Source: Flavobacterium bernardetii (GTDB taxonomy: Bacteria; Bacteroidota; Bacteroidia; Flavobacteriales; Flavobacteriaceae). From it: DNA of 64,000 bases. Both the position numbers and the translations under genes were made by a program. A model generated the notes under the pieces. The model was not told the DNA's origin. It did not search any database and was given only the letters and a program-made list of their open reading frames with translations. The DNA lies in assembly GCF_011305415.1 (NCBI RefSeq), contig NZ_JAANOQ010000003.1:1-64000 (forward strand), in the 5' to 3' direction. Numbering within the stretch: the stretch's first letter is position 1; every line of letters begins with the position of its first letter. This document shows, one piece after another, positions 56,601 to 64,000 of this stretch.

Positions 56601-57307
56601 TGATAGCCAGGTGCTTGTGTGAAAATACAATTAGTAGGATCTCCAATCACACAAAATTCGCTTACCGTAATGCCATTTTTGTTTTTAACTTTTGCTTTAA
56701 AGAAAGGTTGTTCATTGTCATGATCATTTCCTGTAATACTCTGTAAAACTACTTTGTAATTAAATATAACATTAGTTTCATTATTGGTTTTAAATCTTTT
56801 CGCTTGAACAACTCCTGAAGTAGAAGATGAATTTTTGTAATTTATTTTTAATGCAAATTGATCGAAAGCATTAATATTACCAATGAATTCATCAATATGA
56901 GTTGCGTTAACCGTTGAAGCCATTAAATTACTCTGACTTGGATTATATTGTGCAATTTCTTGAGTAGCAATTGAATTTGGTGTTGAACACTGAGTTGGAT
57001 TTATAGGATTTTCAACTGAATATAGAAAATTCTTTAAAACATTGGTGCCAGAATTGTTCTCAAATTCTTCAAAATTATTATTGCTACAAAGATGAACCGG
57101 ACTTAGTGTTGCTCTAAATCGTAGTTTTTTATTTGTGTCAATTTCTGCGTTTCTCTTTGCTAGAAATTTAGCTATTTGAATACTATCTGTGATTAAATTC
57201 CCGTTGGAATCTTCAAGTTTAATATTCTTTGTTGTTTTAGTGTTGGTTTGTTGCGAAAATAAAAAAGTGCTTGTAAGTAGTAGTGTAAGCGCAAGTAATT
57301 GCTTCAT
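53699..57307 (-). CDS. Giant secreted protein with T9SS type B sorting domain (2)
   Basis: 1202 residues. Signal peptide ends TFLFS-Q. N-terminal beta-rich domain (about 60-300), followed by several repeats of about 75-80 residues with YSFDNGATWTTNN, EYSFDDGVTWTTNNVATNL, YSFDGGTTWQTSNTLNNL and YSFDGGATWSTNNVLTNL. The C-terminal type B signal PKFFTPNGDGYNDYWKIKF ... ELKGHFSLVR closely matches the adjacent gene. The two are separate minus-strand genes (126-nt gap) likely derived from a common ancestor. Surface role inferred. Confidence 0.88.
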   Translation of the reverse strand: MKQLLALTLLLTSTFLFSQQTNTKTTKNIKLEDSNGNLITDSIQIAKFLAKRNAEIDTNKKLRFRATLSPVHLCSNNNFEEFENNSGTNVLKNFLYSVENPINPTQCSTPNSIATQEIAQYNPSQSNLMASTVNATHIDEFIGNINAFDQFALKINYKNSSSTSGVVQAKRFKTNNETNVIFNYKVVLQSITGNDHDNEQPFFKAKVKNKNGITVSEFCVIGDPTNCIFTQAPGYQAGSIVLYTPNWQAGSLDITSIPNNEEFTIEFTAARCGLNGHFGYAFIDDLCLNRSNENLQGSIELDPLYKICPQLPIDVCGSFTIPNSGGIAANVASITLNVYDNSNNVIYTTTTPSVLNLTTNTFCFPLTAANLVNVTTGNYNVGVTINYSITQTNCSGTNFNTASDSDANPGWDISFLNCIPGCDIPLQTGVLKACDNNDDGKEFFNLPLVDSQIIGTQTGLTLSYFTNYNDAFNNTNPIITFTNYESYSGTVYARITKDATCFKIMAFQLVVKNPSATISGILNVCSGSTVLKASLGVSYLWSNGATTQDAIVTSIGTYSVTITDSDGCISTASATILPSTVAVSPTIDVIQPTCFTSTGTITITSPAAEYSFDNGATWTTNNSLTNVSVGTYNVIIRTINNCYSYSTPIKIVSFLSSYPLYSSVDPVDCDAFGTITITTVASEYSFDDGVTWTTNNVATNLPIGTYKIRTKDTFGCISNFNSVVLYSQFLPAPLYTSNAPYCSNLGSITITSPASEYSFDGGTTWQTSNTLNNLTSGSYLIKIRNAQGCTSPNLYVYLVNFENSYPDYTIDPAGCNKYATVTITTTGDFYSFDGGATWSTNNVLTNLVGGESLQLKVRRNLNCDTYNRSVFISSTFRPLPVVTNFATLICDNQNNNNENTNLSSFNSFLVSNPINYTFTYYTTQNGALTQNASDQITNFSTYNLNVVNKIFYVVVTDIYGCSSIANLDLTLIETPVINLEDKYYLCEGFTVTLTENGIFDSYTWSTGETTPSITVSQAGNYSLTVTETHGSVICSTTEVVPVILSNPAVFKKFITQDWTDNNNVITVNVTGLGDYEYSLNDIDYQDSNVFYGLDLGEYTIYVRDKHGCGTVNDDIYLLMHPKFFTPNGDGYNDYWKIKFSENEPNLTIKIFDRQGKLMKQLGTNSIGWDGKYIGIDVPATDYWFVVTRENGKELKGHFSLVR

Positions 57308-57419
57308 GTAGATATAAATTTTTGCAAAGCTATAACAAATAAATAGAAAAATGTGAATTTTATTTTACTAAATTGTAAATAAATTCTTGGTTTTCGCCAT
57401 CCATAATTAATTTTTATCT

Positions 57420-59618
57420 TTGCCAAAACATTTTCCTTTGAAAGACTTACTTCTTATCACGCCTCCATTTACACAATTGAATACGCCTTATCCCGCAACG
57501 GCTTATATCAAAGGGTTTCTTAATACGAAAAACATTTCTGCTTTTCAAATGGATTTGGGTATAGAAGTAATCTTAGAATTGTTTTCCAAAACGGGTTTAA
57601 AACAAGTTTTCGATTCCGTTGAACAGTCGGAACTTACTACAGAAAACTTACAACGTATTTATAGTCTAAAAGCTGATTACATAAATACAATTGACGCTGT
57701 GATTGCTTTTCTTCAAGGTGATAATCCAACATTAGCGCGACAAATTTGTAGTGGGAATTTCTTACCAGAAGCGTTTCGTTTCAATCAATTAGACGATATG
57801 GATTGGGCTTTTGGAAACATGGGAATGCAAGACAAAGCCAAACATTTAGCAACCTTGTATTTAGAAGATTTATCCGATTTTATTGTGGAATCTGTCGATG
57901 AAAATTTCGGATTTAGTCGCTACGCAGAACGTTTAGGTAGAAGTGCGAATTCTTTTGATGAAATGTATTCCGAATTACAAAACGAAACGACATATATTGA
58001 TAAAATCACACTTAAAATATTAGAAACAAGACTAAAAGAAGTGCAACCAAAATTGGTGCTAATTTCGGTTCCTTTCCCAGGGAATTTATATAGTGCTTTC
58101 CGTTGTGGGCAATTTATAAAAGCCAATTTCCCCGAAATCAAAATTTCAATGGGTGGCGGTTTTCCAAATACCGAATTACGTAGTTTAAAAGACACGAGAG
58201 TTTTTGAGTTTTTAGATTTTATAACACTTGACGATGGCGAATTACCAGTGGAACTTTTATACAATTTTTGTCATTCTGAACTTGTTTCAGAACCTGAATT
58301 CAAAAGAACATTCCTCCTAGAAAACAACGAAGTCATCTATAAAAACAATACCACAAAACACGATTACAAACAATCGGAAGTCGGAACGCCTGATTATTCG
58401 GATTTACTTTTGGATAAATATATTTCTGTAATAGAAATTGCCAACCCAATGCACAGTTTGTGGAGTGATGGCCGCTGGAATAAGTTAACAATGGCACACG
58501 GTTGTTATTGGGGAAAATGTACGTTTTGTGATATTTCTTTAGATTATATTAAAATTTACGAACCCATTGCGGCTAAGACTTTAGTTGACAGAATGGAAGA
58601 AATGATTGCACAAACTGGCGAAACAGGTTTCCATTTTGTGGATGAAGCCGCGCCACCAGCTTTAATGCGTGAGGTCGCTTTGGAAATTTTAAATCGTAAG
58701 TTGGTTGTCACTTGGTGGACGAACATTCGTTTTGAAAAAAGCTTTACGCAAGATTTATGTTTGCTCCTAAAAGCTTCTGGTTGTATTGCCGTTTCTGGTG
58801 GATTAGAAGTCGCCTCAGATAGATTATTAAAATTAATTGACAAAGGTGTAACGGTAGAACAAGTTGCAAAAGTCACACATCATTTTACGGAAGCCGGAAT
58901 TATGGTTCACGCGTATTTAATGTACGGTTATCCCACGCAAACGATTCAGGAAACAGTGGATAGTTTAGAAATGGTCCGACAATTATTTCAATTAGGTGTG
59001 ATTCAATCTGGATTTTGGCATCAATTTGCAATGACAGCACATTCTCCAGTAGGATTGAACCCTGAAGAATTTGGCGTAATTCCACAACAAAACGATATTA
59101 CTTTTGCTAATAATGATATTCAATTTACAGATAAAACCGGAATCAATCACGATAAGTTTAGTTTCGGACTGAAAAAATCGTTATTCAATTATATGCATGG
59201 CATTTGTTTCGATTACGATTTACAAGATTGGTTCGAATTTAAAATTCCAAAAACTAAAATTCAACCTAATTTTATTGAAAACGCTATTTTTAATACTGAA
59301 GATTTTACTCTAAAACCTAACTCAAAAATTATTTGGATTGGCAATCAACCAATAGTGGAACATTTTACCAAATCGAAAAAAGGAAATTCTTGGGAAATGA
59401 CCAAACTAACTTTTCATTTTAAGTCGGATGCTGTTGAAATTTCTATCGAAAAAGATATCGCAAATTGGCTAGTAAATATCCTTCCAACTATAGCAATGAA
59501 AAGCGGTTTGCTAAAAGATATCAAACAAGATTTTGAGACTCATTTTGAAGATTTCGAATTGTTTTGGTTCAGTAAACCTATGAAAACTTTACGTGATTCC
59601 GGATTGTTGATTCTTTAG
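57420..59618 (+). CDS. B12-binding radical SAM protein
   Basis: 732 residues if begun at TTG 57420; TTG 57435 (giving MKDLLLITPPFTQLNTPYPA) is at least as likely. The first start overlaps the -7-like element TATCTTTG (57415-57422), which would place it outside the transcript. N-terminal B12-binding-like domain (ISVPFPGNLYSAF, SMGGGFPNTEL), then the radical SAM cluster CYWGKCTFCD (C-x3-C-x2-C form here spaced CYWGKCTFC), VDEAAPPALM and YLMYGYPTQT. Substrate unknown. Residues about 284-294 (CHSELVSEPEF) are encoded by a dispersed palindromic repeat and look inserted. Confidence 0.85.
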   Translation: MPKHFPLKDLLLITPPFTQLNTPYPATAYIKGFLNTKNISAFQMDLGIEVILELFSKTGLKQVFDSVEQSELTTENLQRIYSLKADYINTIDAVIAFLQGDNPTLARQICSGNFLPEAFRFNQLDDMDWAFGNMGMQDKAKHLATLYLEDLSDFIVESVDENFGFSRYAERLGRSANSFDEMYSELQNETTYIDKITLKILETRLKEVQPKLVLISVPFPGNLYSAFRCGQFIKANFPEIKISMGGGFPNTELRSLKDTRVFEFLDFITLDDGELPVELLYNFCHSELVSEPEFKRTFLLENNEVIYKNNTTKHDYKQSEVGTPDYSDLLLDKYISVIEIANPMHSLWSDGRWNKLTMAHGCYWGKCTFCDISLDYIKIYEPIAAKTLVDRMEEMIAQTGETGFHFVDEAAPPALMREVALEILNRKLVVTWWTNIRFEKSFTQDLCLLLKASGCIAVSGGLEVASDRLLKLIDKGVTVEQVAKVTHHFTEAGIMVHAYLMYGYPTQTIQETVDSLEMVRQLFQLGVIQSGFWHQFAMTAHSPVGLNPEEFGVIPQQNDITFANNDIQFTDKTGINHDKFSFGLKKSLFNYMHGICFDYDLQDWFEFKIPKTKIQPNFIENAIFNTEDFTLKPNSKIIWIGNQPIVEHFTKSKKGNSWEMTKLTFHFKSDAVEISIEKDIANWLVNILPTIAMKSGLLKDIKQDFETHFEDFELFWFSKPMKTLRDSGLLIL
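58269..58295. repeat. Dispersed palindromic word inside the radical SAM gene
   Basis: TGTCATTCTGAACTTGTTTC followed by AGAACCT matches (23 of 27) the reverse complement of 38786-38812. In frame it encodes CHSELVSEP. Confidence 0.78.
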
Positions 59619-59632
59619 TTTTTTTGGTTTTT

Positions 59633-59842
59633 ATGGATATTAAAATGCCTAATTTAGACGATTACGGCGCTTTTGAAAAGATCCGTAAATTCAATAAAAC
59701 GCTTCCGATTATTGCACAAAGTTCGTATTCCTTTCCAGAAGAAGTGGAAAAAATTAAACAACTAGGTTTCAACGATTTTATCTCCAAACCTTTGGATAAA
59801 GAGCGTTTATACGAATTAGTGAAAAAATACTTCAATAAGTAA
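59633..59842 (+). pseudogene. Truncated receiver-domain remnant
   Basis: About 69 residues from ATG 59633 (MDIKMPNLDDYGAFEKIRKF...), equal to the second half of a response-regulator receiver: the phospho-Asp in MDIKMPN, then LPIIAQSSYSFPEEVEKI and the conserved Lys in ISKPLDKERL. The first ~45 residues, with the acidic pocket, are missing. It starts 14 nt after the radical SAM stop. Best read as the tail of a lost hybrid histidine kinase. Confidence 0.75.
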
Positions 59843-59935
59843 TATTTAAACTATATCATTTTTACAAATTCTTCTAAATAAAATTTACGAAAACGTTTTC
59901 TTTTGCTTATTTTTACGCTCAAATTATATGTAATT

Positions 59936-60421
59936 ATGAGTAAACCTTATAAAGTTTCAGTAGATCAAAATCAAGTTTTTAATCTTACTGAAAATAGCTT
60001 AACTACTTTAGATGCTGTAAGTGTAGAAGAAAATCATTTTCATATTCTAAACGGAAACACACCTTTTCAGGCAGAAATTATCACTGCCGATTTCAATTCT
60101 AGAAAGTATAACGTAAAAGTTAACGGAAACACCTATCAAGTTGCGATTGCTAATGAACTAGATTTGTTAATTGAATCTATGGGAATTGCTGTGGGTGCTA
60201 ACAAAGTGGTTAACGAAGTAAAAGCACCAATGCCAGGATTAATCCTAGAAGTTTGTGTGGCTGTCGGACAAGAAGTTACCGAAAATGAACCGTTACTAAT
60301 TTTAGAAGCTATGAAAATGGAAAACACATTAGTGTCGCCACGTAGCGGAAAAATTAAATCTATTGCTGTTGACAAAAGCAACGCCGTAGAAAAAGGACAA
60401 TTGTTAATTGAGTTTGAGTAA
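59936..60421 (+). CDS. Biotin carboxyl carrier protein of an acyl-CoA carboxylase
   Basis: 161 residues from ATG 59936 (MSKPYKVSVDQNQ). An in-frame TTG 33 nt upstream is not a likely start. The C-terminal biotinyl domain has VKAPMPGLILEV and LEAMKMENTLVSP with the biotinylated Lys127. The N-terminal ~85 residues are beta-rich. It carries carboxybiotin between the biotin carboxylase and the carboxyltransferase encoded next, in one operon. Confidence 0.93.
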   Translation: MSKPYKVSVDQNQVFNLTENSLTTLDAVSVEENHFHILNGNTPFQAEIITADFNSRKYNVKVNGNTYQVAIANELDLLIESMGIAVGANKVVNEVKAPMPGLILEVCVAVGQEVTENEPLLILEAMKMENTLVSPRSGKIKSIAVDKSNAVEKGQLLIEFE

Positions 60422-60425
60422 AAAA

Positions 60426-60530
60426 GAGCCAAGTAAAAAGAGCCAAGTGAAAAGAGCCAAGTGAAAAGAGCCAAGTGAAAAGAGCCAAGTGAAAAGAGCC
60501 AAGTAAAAAGTGGGAAGAGCCAAGTGAAAA
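60426..60530. repeat. 14-bp tandem repeat between carboxylase genes
   Basis: About six units of GAGCCAAGTGAAAA (some with AAGTAAAAA) followed by a diverged unit, then TTTGCGAGCCTTGCGAAACC, another recurring flavobacterial word. It fills the gap between the carrier protein and biotin carboxylase genes. Confidence 0.92.
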
Positions 60531-60591
60531 GTGAAAATCTTTGCGAGCCTTGCGAAACCTTTGCGCTTCTTTGCGGTTAAACAAAAAATAG

Positions 60592-62031
60592 ATGAGAAAA
60601 ATATTAGTTGCAAATAGAGGTGAGATTGCCATTCGAGTAATGCAAACTGCCAAAAAAATGGGAATTAAAACAGTCGCTGTATATTCTACAGTCGATAGAA
60701 ATTCGCCACACGTAAAATTTGCTGATGAAGCCGTTTGTATTGGTGAAGCGCCATCGAATCAATCGTATTTATTAGGAGATAAAATTATAGAAGTTTGTAA
60801 ACAATTAGGTGTAGATGGAATTCATCCAGGTTACGGATTTTTGAGTGAGAATTCAGATTTCGCAGAACTAGCCGAAAAAAATAACATTACGTTCATCGGA
60901 CCGAAATCTAAGGCGATGAAAGTGATGGGAAGTAAATTAGCTGCGAAAGAAGCCGTGAAAGCGTTCAATATTCCTATGGTTCCTGGTTTGGATGAAGCGA
61001 TTACTGATATCGCTTTAGCGAAGAAAGTTGCTGGAGAAATCGGATTTCCTATCTTAATCAAAGCATCTGCTGGTGGTGGTGGAAAAGGAATGCGTATCGT
61101 AGAAAACGAAGCAGAATTTGAATCACAAATGGACAGAGCAATTTCTGAAGCTACGAATGCTTTTGGAGATGGTTCTGTTTTTATTGAAAAATATGTAGGT
61201 TCTCCTCGTCATATCGAAATTCAAGTTATGGCGGATAGTCATGGAAACATCTTGTATTTGTTTGAAAGAGAATGTAGTATTCAACGTCGTCATCAAAAAG
61301 TGGTGGAAGAAGCTCCTTCTTCAGTCTTAACTCCAGAAATCAGAAAAGCAATGGGTGAAGCAGCTGTAAAAGTGGCGCAATCTTGCGATTATTTAGGAGC
61401 TGGAACGGTTGAGTTTTTATTAGACGAAAACAAGAATTTCTACTTTTTAGAAATGAATACACGTTTGCAAGTAGAACATCCAGTAACAGAAATGATTACA
61501 GGTTTAGATTTAGTTGAAATGCAAATTCGTGTCGCTCGTGGTGAAAAATTAACGATTACTCAAGACGATTTACAAATAAAAGGACACGCGATGGAATTAC
61601 GTGTGTACGCTGAAGATACACTAAACGATTTCTTACCAAGTGTTGGACATTTAGATGTTTATCAAATTCCAGTAGGTGAGGGTATTCGTGTAGATAATGG
61701 TTTTGAACAAGGAATGGATGTGCCAATTTATTACGATCCGATGTTAGCCAAACTAATCACGTATGGTAAAACTCGTGAGGAATCTATCGAATTGATGATT
61801 AAAGCGATTGCCAATTATCATATTGAAGGAATTAGTACGACGTTGCCTTTTGGAACATTCGTTATGGAGCATGAAGCGTTCCGTTCGGGAGATTTTGATA
61901 CGAATTTCGTAAAGAAATATTACGACAGCAACAAACTAAAAGCCAAGTTCGATAAAGAAGCAGAAATTGCGGCTTTAGTAGCTTTGAAAAGATATTTAGA
62001 GGATAAAGAGATTGTAAGAATTCCTAATTAG
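60592..62031 (+). CDS. accC: Biotin carboxylase subunit
   Basis: 479 residues. N-terminal MRKILVANRGEIAIRVMQTAK, HPGYGFLSEN, the ATP-grasp ASAGGGGKGMRIV, FIEKYVGSPRHIEIQVM, ERECSIQRRHQKVVEEAPS and FLEMNTRLQVEHPVTE. It carboxylates biotin on the adjacent carrier protein with ATP and bicarbonate. The pairing with a PCCB-type carboxyltransferase and the mutase genes at 38.8-44 kb suggests propionyl-CoA carboxylase rather than the fatty-acid ACC. Confidence 0.94.
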   Translation: MRKILVANRGEIAIRVMQTAKKMGIKTVAVYSTVDRNSPHVKFADEAVCIGEAPSNQSYLLGDKIIEVCKQLGVDGIHPGYGFLSENSDFAELAEKNNITFIGPKSKAMKVMGSKLAAKEAVKAFNIPMVPGLDEAITDIALAKKVAGEIGFPILIKASAGGGGKGMRIVENEAEFESQMDRAISEATNAFGDGSVFIEKYVGSPRHIEIQVMADSHGNILYLFERECSIQRRHQKVVEEAPSSVLTPEIRKAMGEAAVKVAQSCDYLGAGTVEFLLDENKNFYFLEMNTRLQVEHPVTEMITGLDLVEMQIRVARGEKLTITQDDLQIKGHAMELRVYAEDTLNDFLPSVGHLDVYQIPVGEGIRVDNGFEQGMDVPIYYDPMLAKLITYGKTREESIELMIKAIANYHIEGISTTLPFGTFVMEHEAFRSGDFDTNFVKKYYDSNKLKAKFDKEAEIAALVALKRYLEDKEIVRIPN

Positions 62032-62102
62032 TAAAAAGTAAAAAGGCAAAAGGCAGAAGGCAAAAGTAATTGCTAAATGCTAAATGCTAAAAGCTAAAAG
62101 AT
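62032..62102. repeat. Short-word repeat before the carboxyltransferase gene
   Basis: Words AAAAGGCA / GAAGGCAAAAG and then TGCTAAATGCTAAATGCTAAA fill most of the 71-bp gap between accC and the carboxyltransferase gene. Confidence 0.75.
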
Positions 62103-63644
62103 ATGCAAGACAAAATAAAAATATTAGAAGATAAAATCGCCTTAGCTAAATTAGGCGGTGGTGAAAAACGTATTGCTTCGCATCATGCTAAAAAGAAATT
62201 AACGGCAAGAGAAAGAGTAGAGTACTTAATGGACGAAGGTTCTTTTGAAGAAATTGGGATGTTGGTGACACATCGTACGACAGATTTCGGAATGGAGAAA
62301 GAACAATATTATGGAGATGGAGTAGTTACAGGTTACGGAACTATCAACGGAAGAGCGGTTTATATTTTCGCACAAGATTTCACTGTTTTTGGTGGTTCGT
62401 TATCTGAAACGCATGCAGAGAAAATCTGTAAAGTGATGGATATGGCTTTAAGAAACGGAGTTCCAATGATTGGTTTAAACGATTCTGGTGGTGCTCGTAT
62501 TCAAGAAGGCGTACGTTCATTAGGTGGTTATGCGGATATCTTTTACAGAAACGTTCAAGCGTCTGGAGTGATTCCGCAAATTTCTGCAATTATGGGACCA
62601 TGTGCTGGTGGAGCGGTTTATTCTCCAGCTATGACCGATTTCACTATGATGGTGGAAAACAACAGTTATATGTTTGTAACGGGTCCGAATGTGGTGAAAA
62701 CGGTTACGAATGAAGAAGTAACTTCGGAAGAATTAGGAGGTGCGAGTACGCATTCAACGAAATCTGGAGTGGCGCATATTACGTCTGAAAATGGAATTGA
62801 ATGTTTAGAAGATATCAAGCGTTTGTTGAGTTACATGCCTCAAAACAATAGAGAAACAGCACCTGCGATTCCTTTTGAATTGAAAGACGAAATTAGAGAA
62901 CAATTGAGTAACATCGTACCCGATTCTGCGAATAAACCGTACGATATGCATGATGTTATTAAAGGAATTATTGATCAAGATAGTTTCTTTGAGATTCATA
63001 AAAACTTTGCGGAGAACATTATTGTTGGTTTTGCACGATTAGGTGGAAGAAGTATTGGTATTGTAGCCAATCAACCAATGTTTTTAGCAGGTTGTTTAGA
63101 TGTTAACAGTTCGATAAAAGCGGCGAGATTTGTACGTTTTTGCGATTGTTTCAACATTCCTTTATTGGTATTAGAAGACGTTCCAGGATTTTTACCAGGA
63201 ACCGACCAAGAATGGAACGGAATTATCACTCACGGAGCGAAATTATTATATGCATTTAGTGAAGCGACAGTTCCAAGAATTACCGTAATTACACGTAAAG
63301 CTTATGGTGGTGCGTATGACGTAATGAACTCGAAACACATTGGTGCAGATATGAATTTTGCTTGGCCAAGTGCAGAAATTGCCGTAATGGGAGCAAAGGG
63401 AGCTTCGGAAATTATCTTTAAGAAAGAAATTAGTGAAGCCGCTGATCCTGCAGCTAAATTATTAGAGAAAGAACAAGAATATGCGGATTTATTCGCGAAC
63501 CCTTATACAGCAGCGCAACGTGGTTTTATTGATGAGGTGATCTTACCAAAAGATACTCGTAAGAAATTAATAAAAGCGTACAGTATGTTAGAAAACAAAC
63601 AGGTTTTAACTCCGCAAAGAAAGCACGGTAACATTCCTTTATAG
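62103..63644 (+). CDS. Acyl-CoA (propionyl-CoA) carboxyltransferase beta subunit
   Basis: 513 residues with both carboxyltransferase halves. The first holds [25 protein letters not shown] and [20 protein letters not shown]; the second holds [21 protein letters not shown] and [33 protein letters not shown]. This is the PCCB/AccD5 type acting on propionyl-CoA and related CoA esters. It makes methylmalonyl-CoA, the substrate for the mutase genes at 38.8-44 kb. Followed by a terminator. Confidence 0.94.
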   Translation: MQDKIKILEDKIALAKLGGGEKRIASHHAKKKLTARERVEYLMDEGSFEEIGMLVTHRTTDFGMEKEQYYGDGVVTGYGTINGRAVYIFAQDFTVFGGSLSETHAEKICKVMDMALRNGVPMIGLNDSGGARIQEGVRSLGGYADIFYRNVQASGVIPQISAIMGPCAGGAVYSPAMTDFTMMVENNSYMFVTGPNVVKTVTNEEVTSEELGGASTHSTKSGVAHITSENGIECLEDIKRLLSYMPQNNRETAPAIPFELKDEIREQLSNIVPDSANKPYDMHDVIKGIIDQDSFFEIHKNFAENIIVGFARLGGRSIGIVANQPMFLAGCLDVNSSIKAARFVRFCDCFNIPLLVLEDVPGFLPGTDQEWNGIITHGAKLLYAFSEATVPRITVITRKAYGGAYDVMNSKHIGADMNFAWPSAEIAVMGAKGASEIIFKKEISEAADPAAKLLEKEQEYADLFANPYTAAQRGFIDEVILPKDTRKKLIKAYSMLENKQVLTPQRKHGNIPL

Positions 63645-63659
63645 AATTCTTATACTAAC

Positions 63660-63691
63660 AAAAACTCCCAATGTGAATTGGGAGTTTTTTT
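63660..63691 (+). terminator. Terminator after the carboxylase operon
   Basis: Stem AAAACTCCCAA / TTGGGAGTTTT with a TGTGAA loop and a T run. Confidence 0.85.
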
Positions 63692-63720
63692 ATGCCTATA
63701 TGTGAATTAGAAAAATATAC

Positions 63721-64000
63721 TTGCAACAGCGAGTTTCATACTTGTAACGTAGAGTTTTACACTTGTAATAGGTAGTTTTAACTTTGTAACGAGGAGTTAT
63801 AACTTTGTAACGAACAGTTTCATACTTGTAATGAGGAGTTTTATACTTGTAACGAGGAGTTTTAACTTTGGAGTAATGAGTTTTACAAATGCAGTTGCTA
63901 ATTTCGGAAATGCGGTTGCTAAAAGCGGGAATGCGTTCGTAAGTTTCGGAAATGAAGTTGCTAAAACTGGAAATAACTATGAAAGAAGTGGAAATGACTA
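63721..64000. repeat. Degenerate 21-bp tandem array at the window edge
   Basis: Thirteen full 21-bp units plus 7 bases, with no indel in register. The first eight follow TTGTAACGAGGAGTTTTAAC(T). From 63889 the consensus changes to ATGCGGTTGCTAAAAGCGGG(A), but the period and the central GTTxxTAA-like word are kept. In frame 3 the array reads as heptads; after a stop at 63750 one frame is open to the window end (82 codons). It may be non-coding. Confidence 0.9.

Noticed and set aside
60360-60653. 97-codon minus-strand frame with repeated FTWLFSLGS residues
   Set aside because: It is the translation of the 14-bp tandem repeat on the wrong strand.

Overview
The window is AT-rich DNA from a member of the Bacteroidota, most likely Flavobacterium or a close relative. 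The evidence is: -7/-33 promoters of the TAnnTTTG / TTTG type (best in front of both tRNAs and ndk), three secreted proteins with type IX secretion (T9SS) C-terminal domains, two bacillithiol biosynthesis genes (bshB1, bshC), a large single-chain PurL, TonB-receptor/PepSY uptake genes, and many short intergenic 'word' repeats of the kind common in flavobacterial genomes. No rRNA, insertion sequence, CRISPR array or replication origin was seen.

Layout. 0-7.3 kb: a tyrosine recombinase, a SanA/YdcF-like envelope protein, an OmpA lipoprotein, a repeat-rich gap, a three-gene minus operon (HsdR-N-like protein, unknown protein, family 2 glycosyltransferase), then an S23-type four-helix-bundle gene flanked by inverted repeats, and holA. 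7.3-16.4 kb: a small membrane protein, ettA, and three tandem TPR/histidine kinase/receiver hybrids, the middle one broken. 16.4-24.3 kb: purL, a beta-helix lipoprotein, a hotdog thioesterase plus isochorismate synthase (menaquinone), bshB1 and tRNA-His. 24.3-31.6 kb: a metal-uptake locus (PepSY protein, TonB receptor, small Cys/His protein), xerD, a secreted protein and lpxD.

32-38.8 kb is the most accessory-like part. It holds an rtcB-prfH pair with a basic-tailed TPR protein just downstream (RNA/ribosome repair), a PhyH-like dioxygenase, and a compact four-gene CBASS anti-phage operon: DUF2188-like protein, Cap15-like 2TM beta-barrel effector, CD-NTase, and a stand-alone E2-like protein with a C-terminal zinc motif.

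38.8-48.5 kb: both methylmalonyl-CoA mutase subunits with a T9SS gene between them, divIC/ftsB, udk, folE, tRNA-Pro, a lipoprotein, a DUF721 protein, ndk and a SUMF1 protein. 48.6-57.3 kb: bshC and two very large T9SS type B proteins. 57.4-64 kb: a B12-binding radical SAM protein, a receiver-domain remnant, and a three-gene biotin-dependent acyl-CoA (probably propionyl-CoA) carboxylase operon. That carboxylase and the mutase at 38.8-44 kb together would turn propionyl-CoA into succinyl-CoA. The last 280 bases are a strict 21-bp degenerate tandem array running off the edge.

The most unusual signals are: the rtcB-prfH-TPR cluster; the CBASS operon with its extra first gene and a CD-NTase ending in Gly-Tyr; intergenic repeat words captured inside two coding sequences (mutB and the radical SAM gene); the 21-bp array; an inverted pair of ~183-bp dispersed elements; and two copies of a possible structured intergenic RNA element. 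All identifications come from reading the sequence and remembered family features. No database search was possible.
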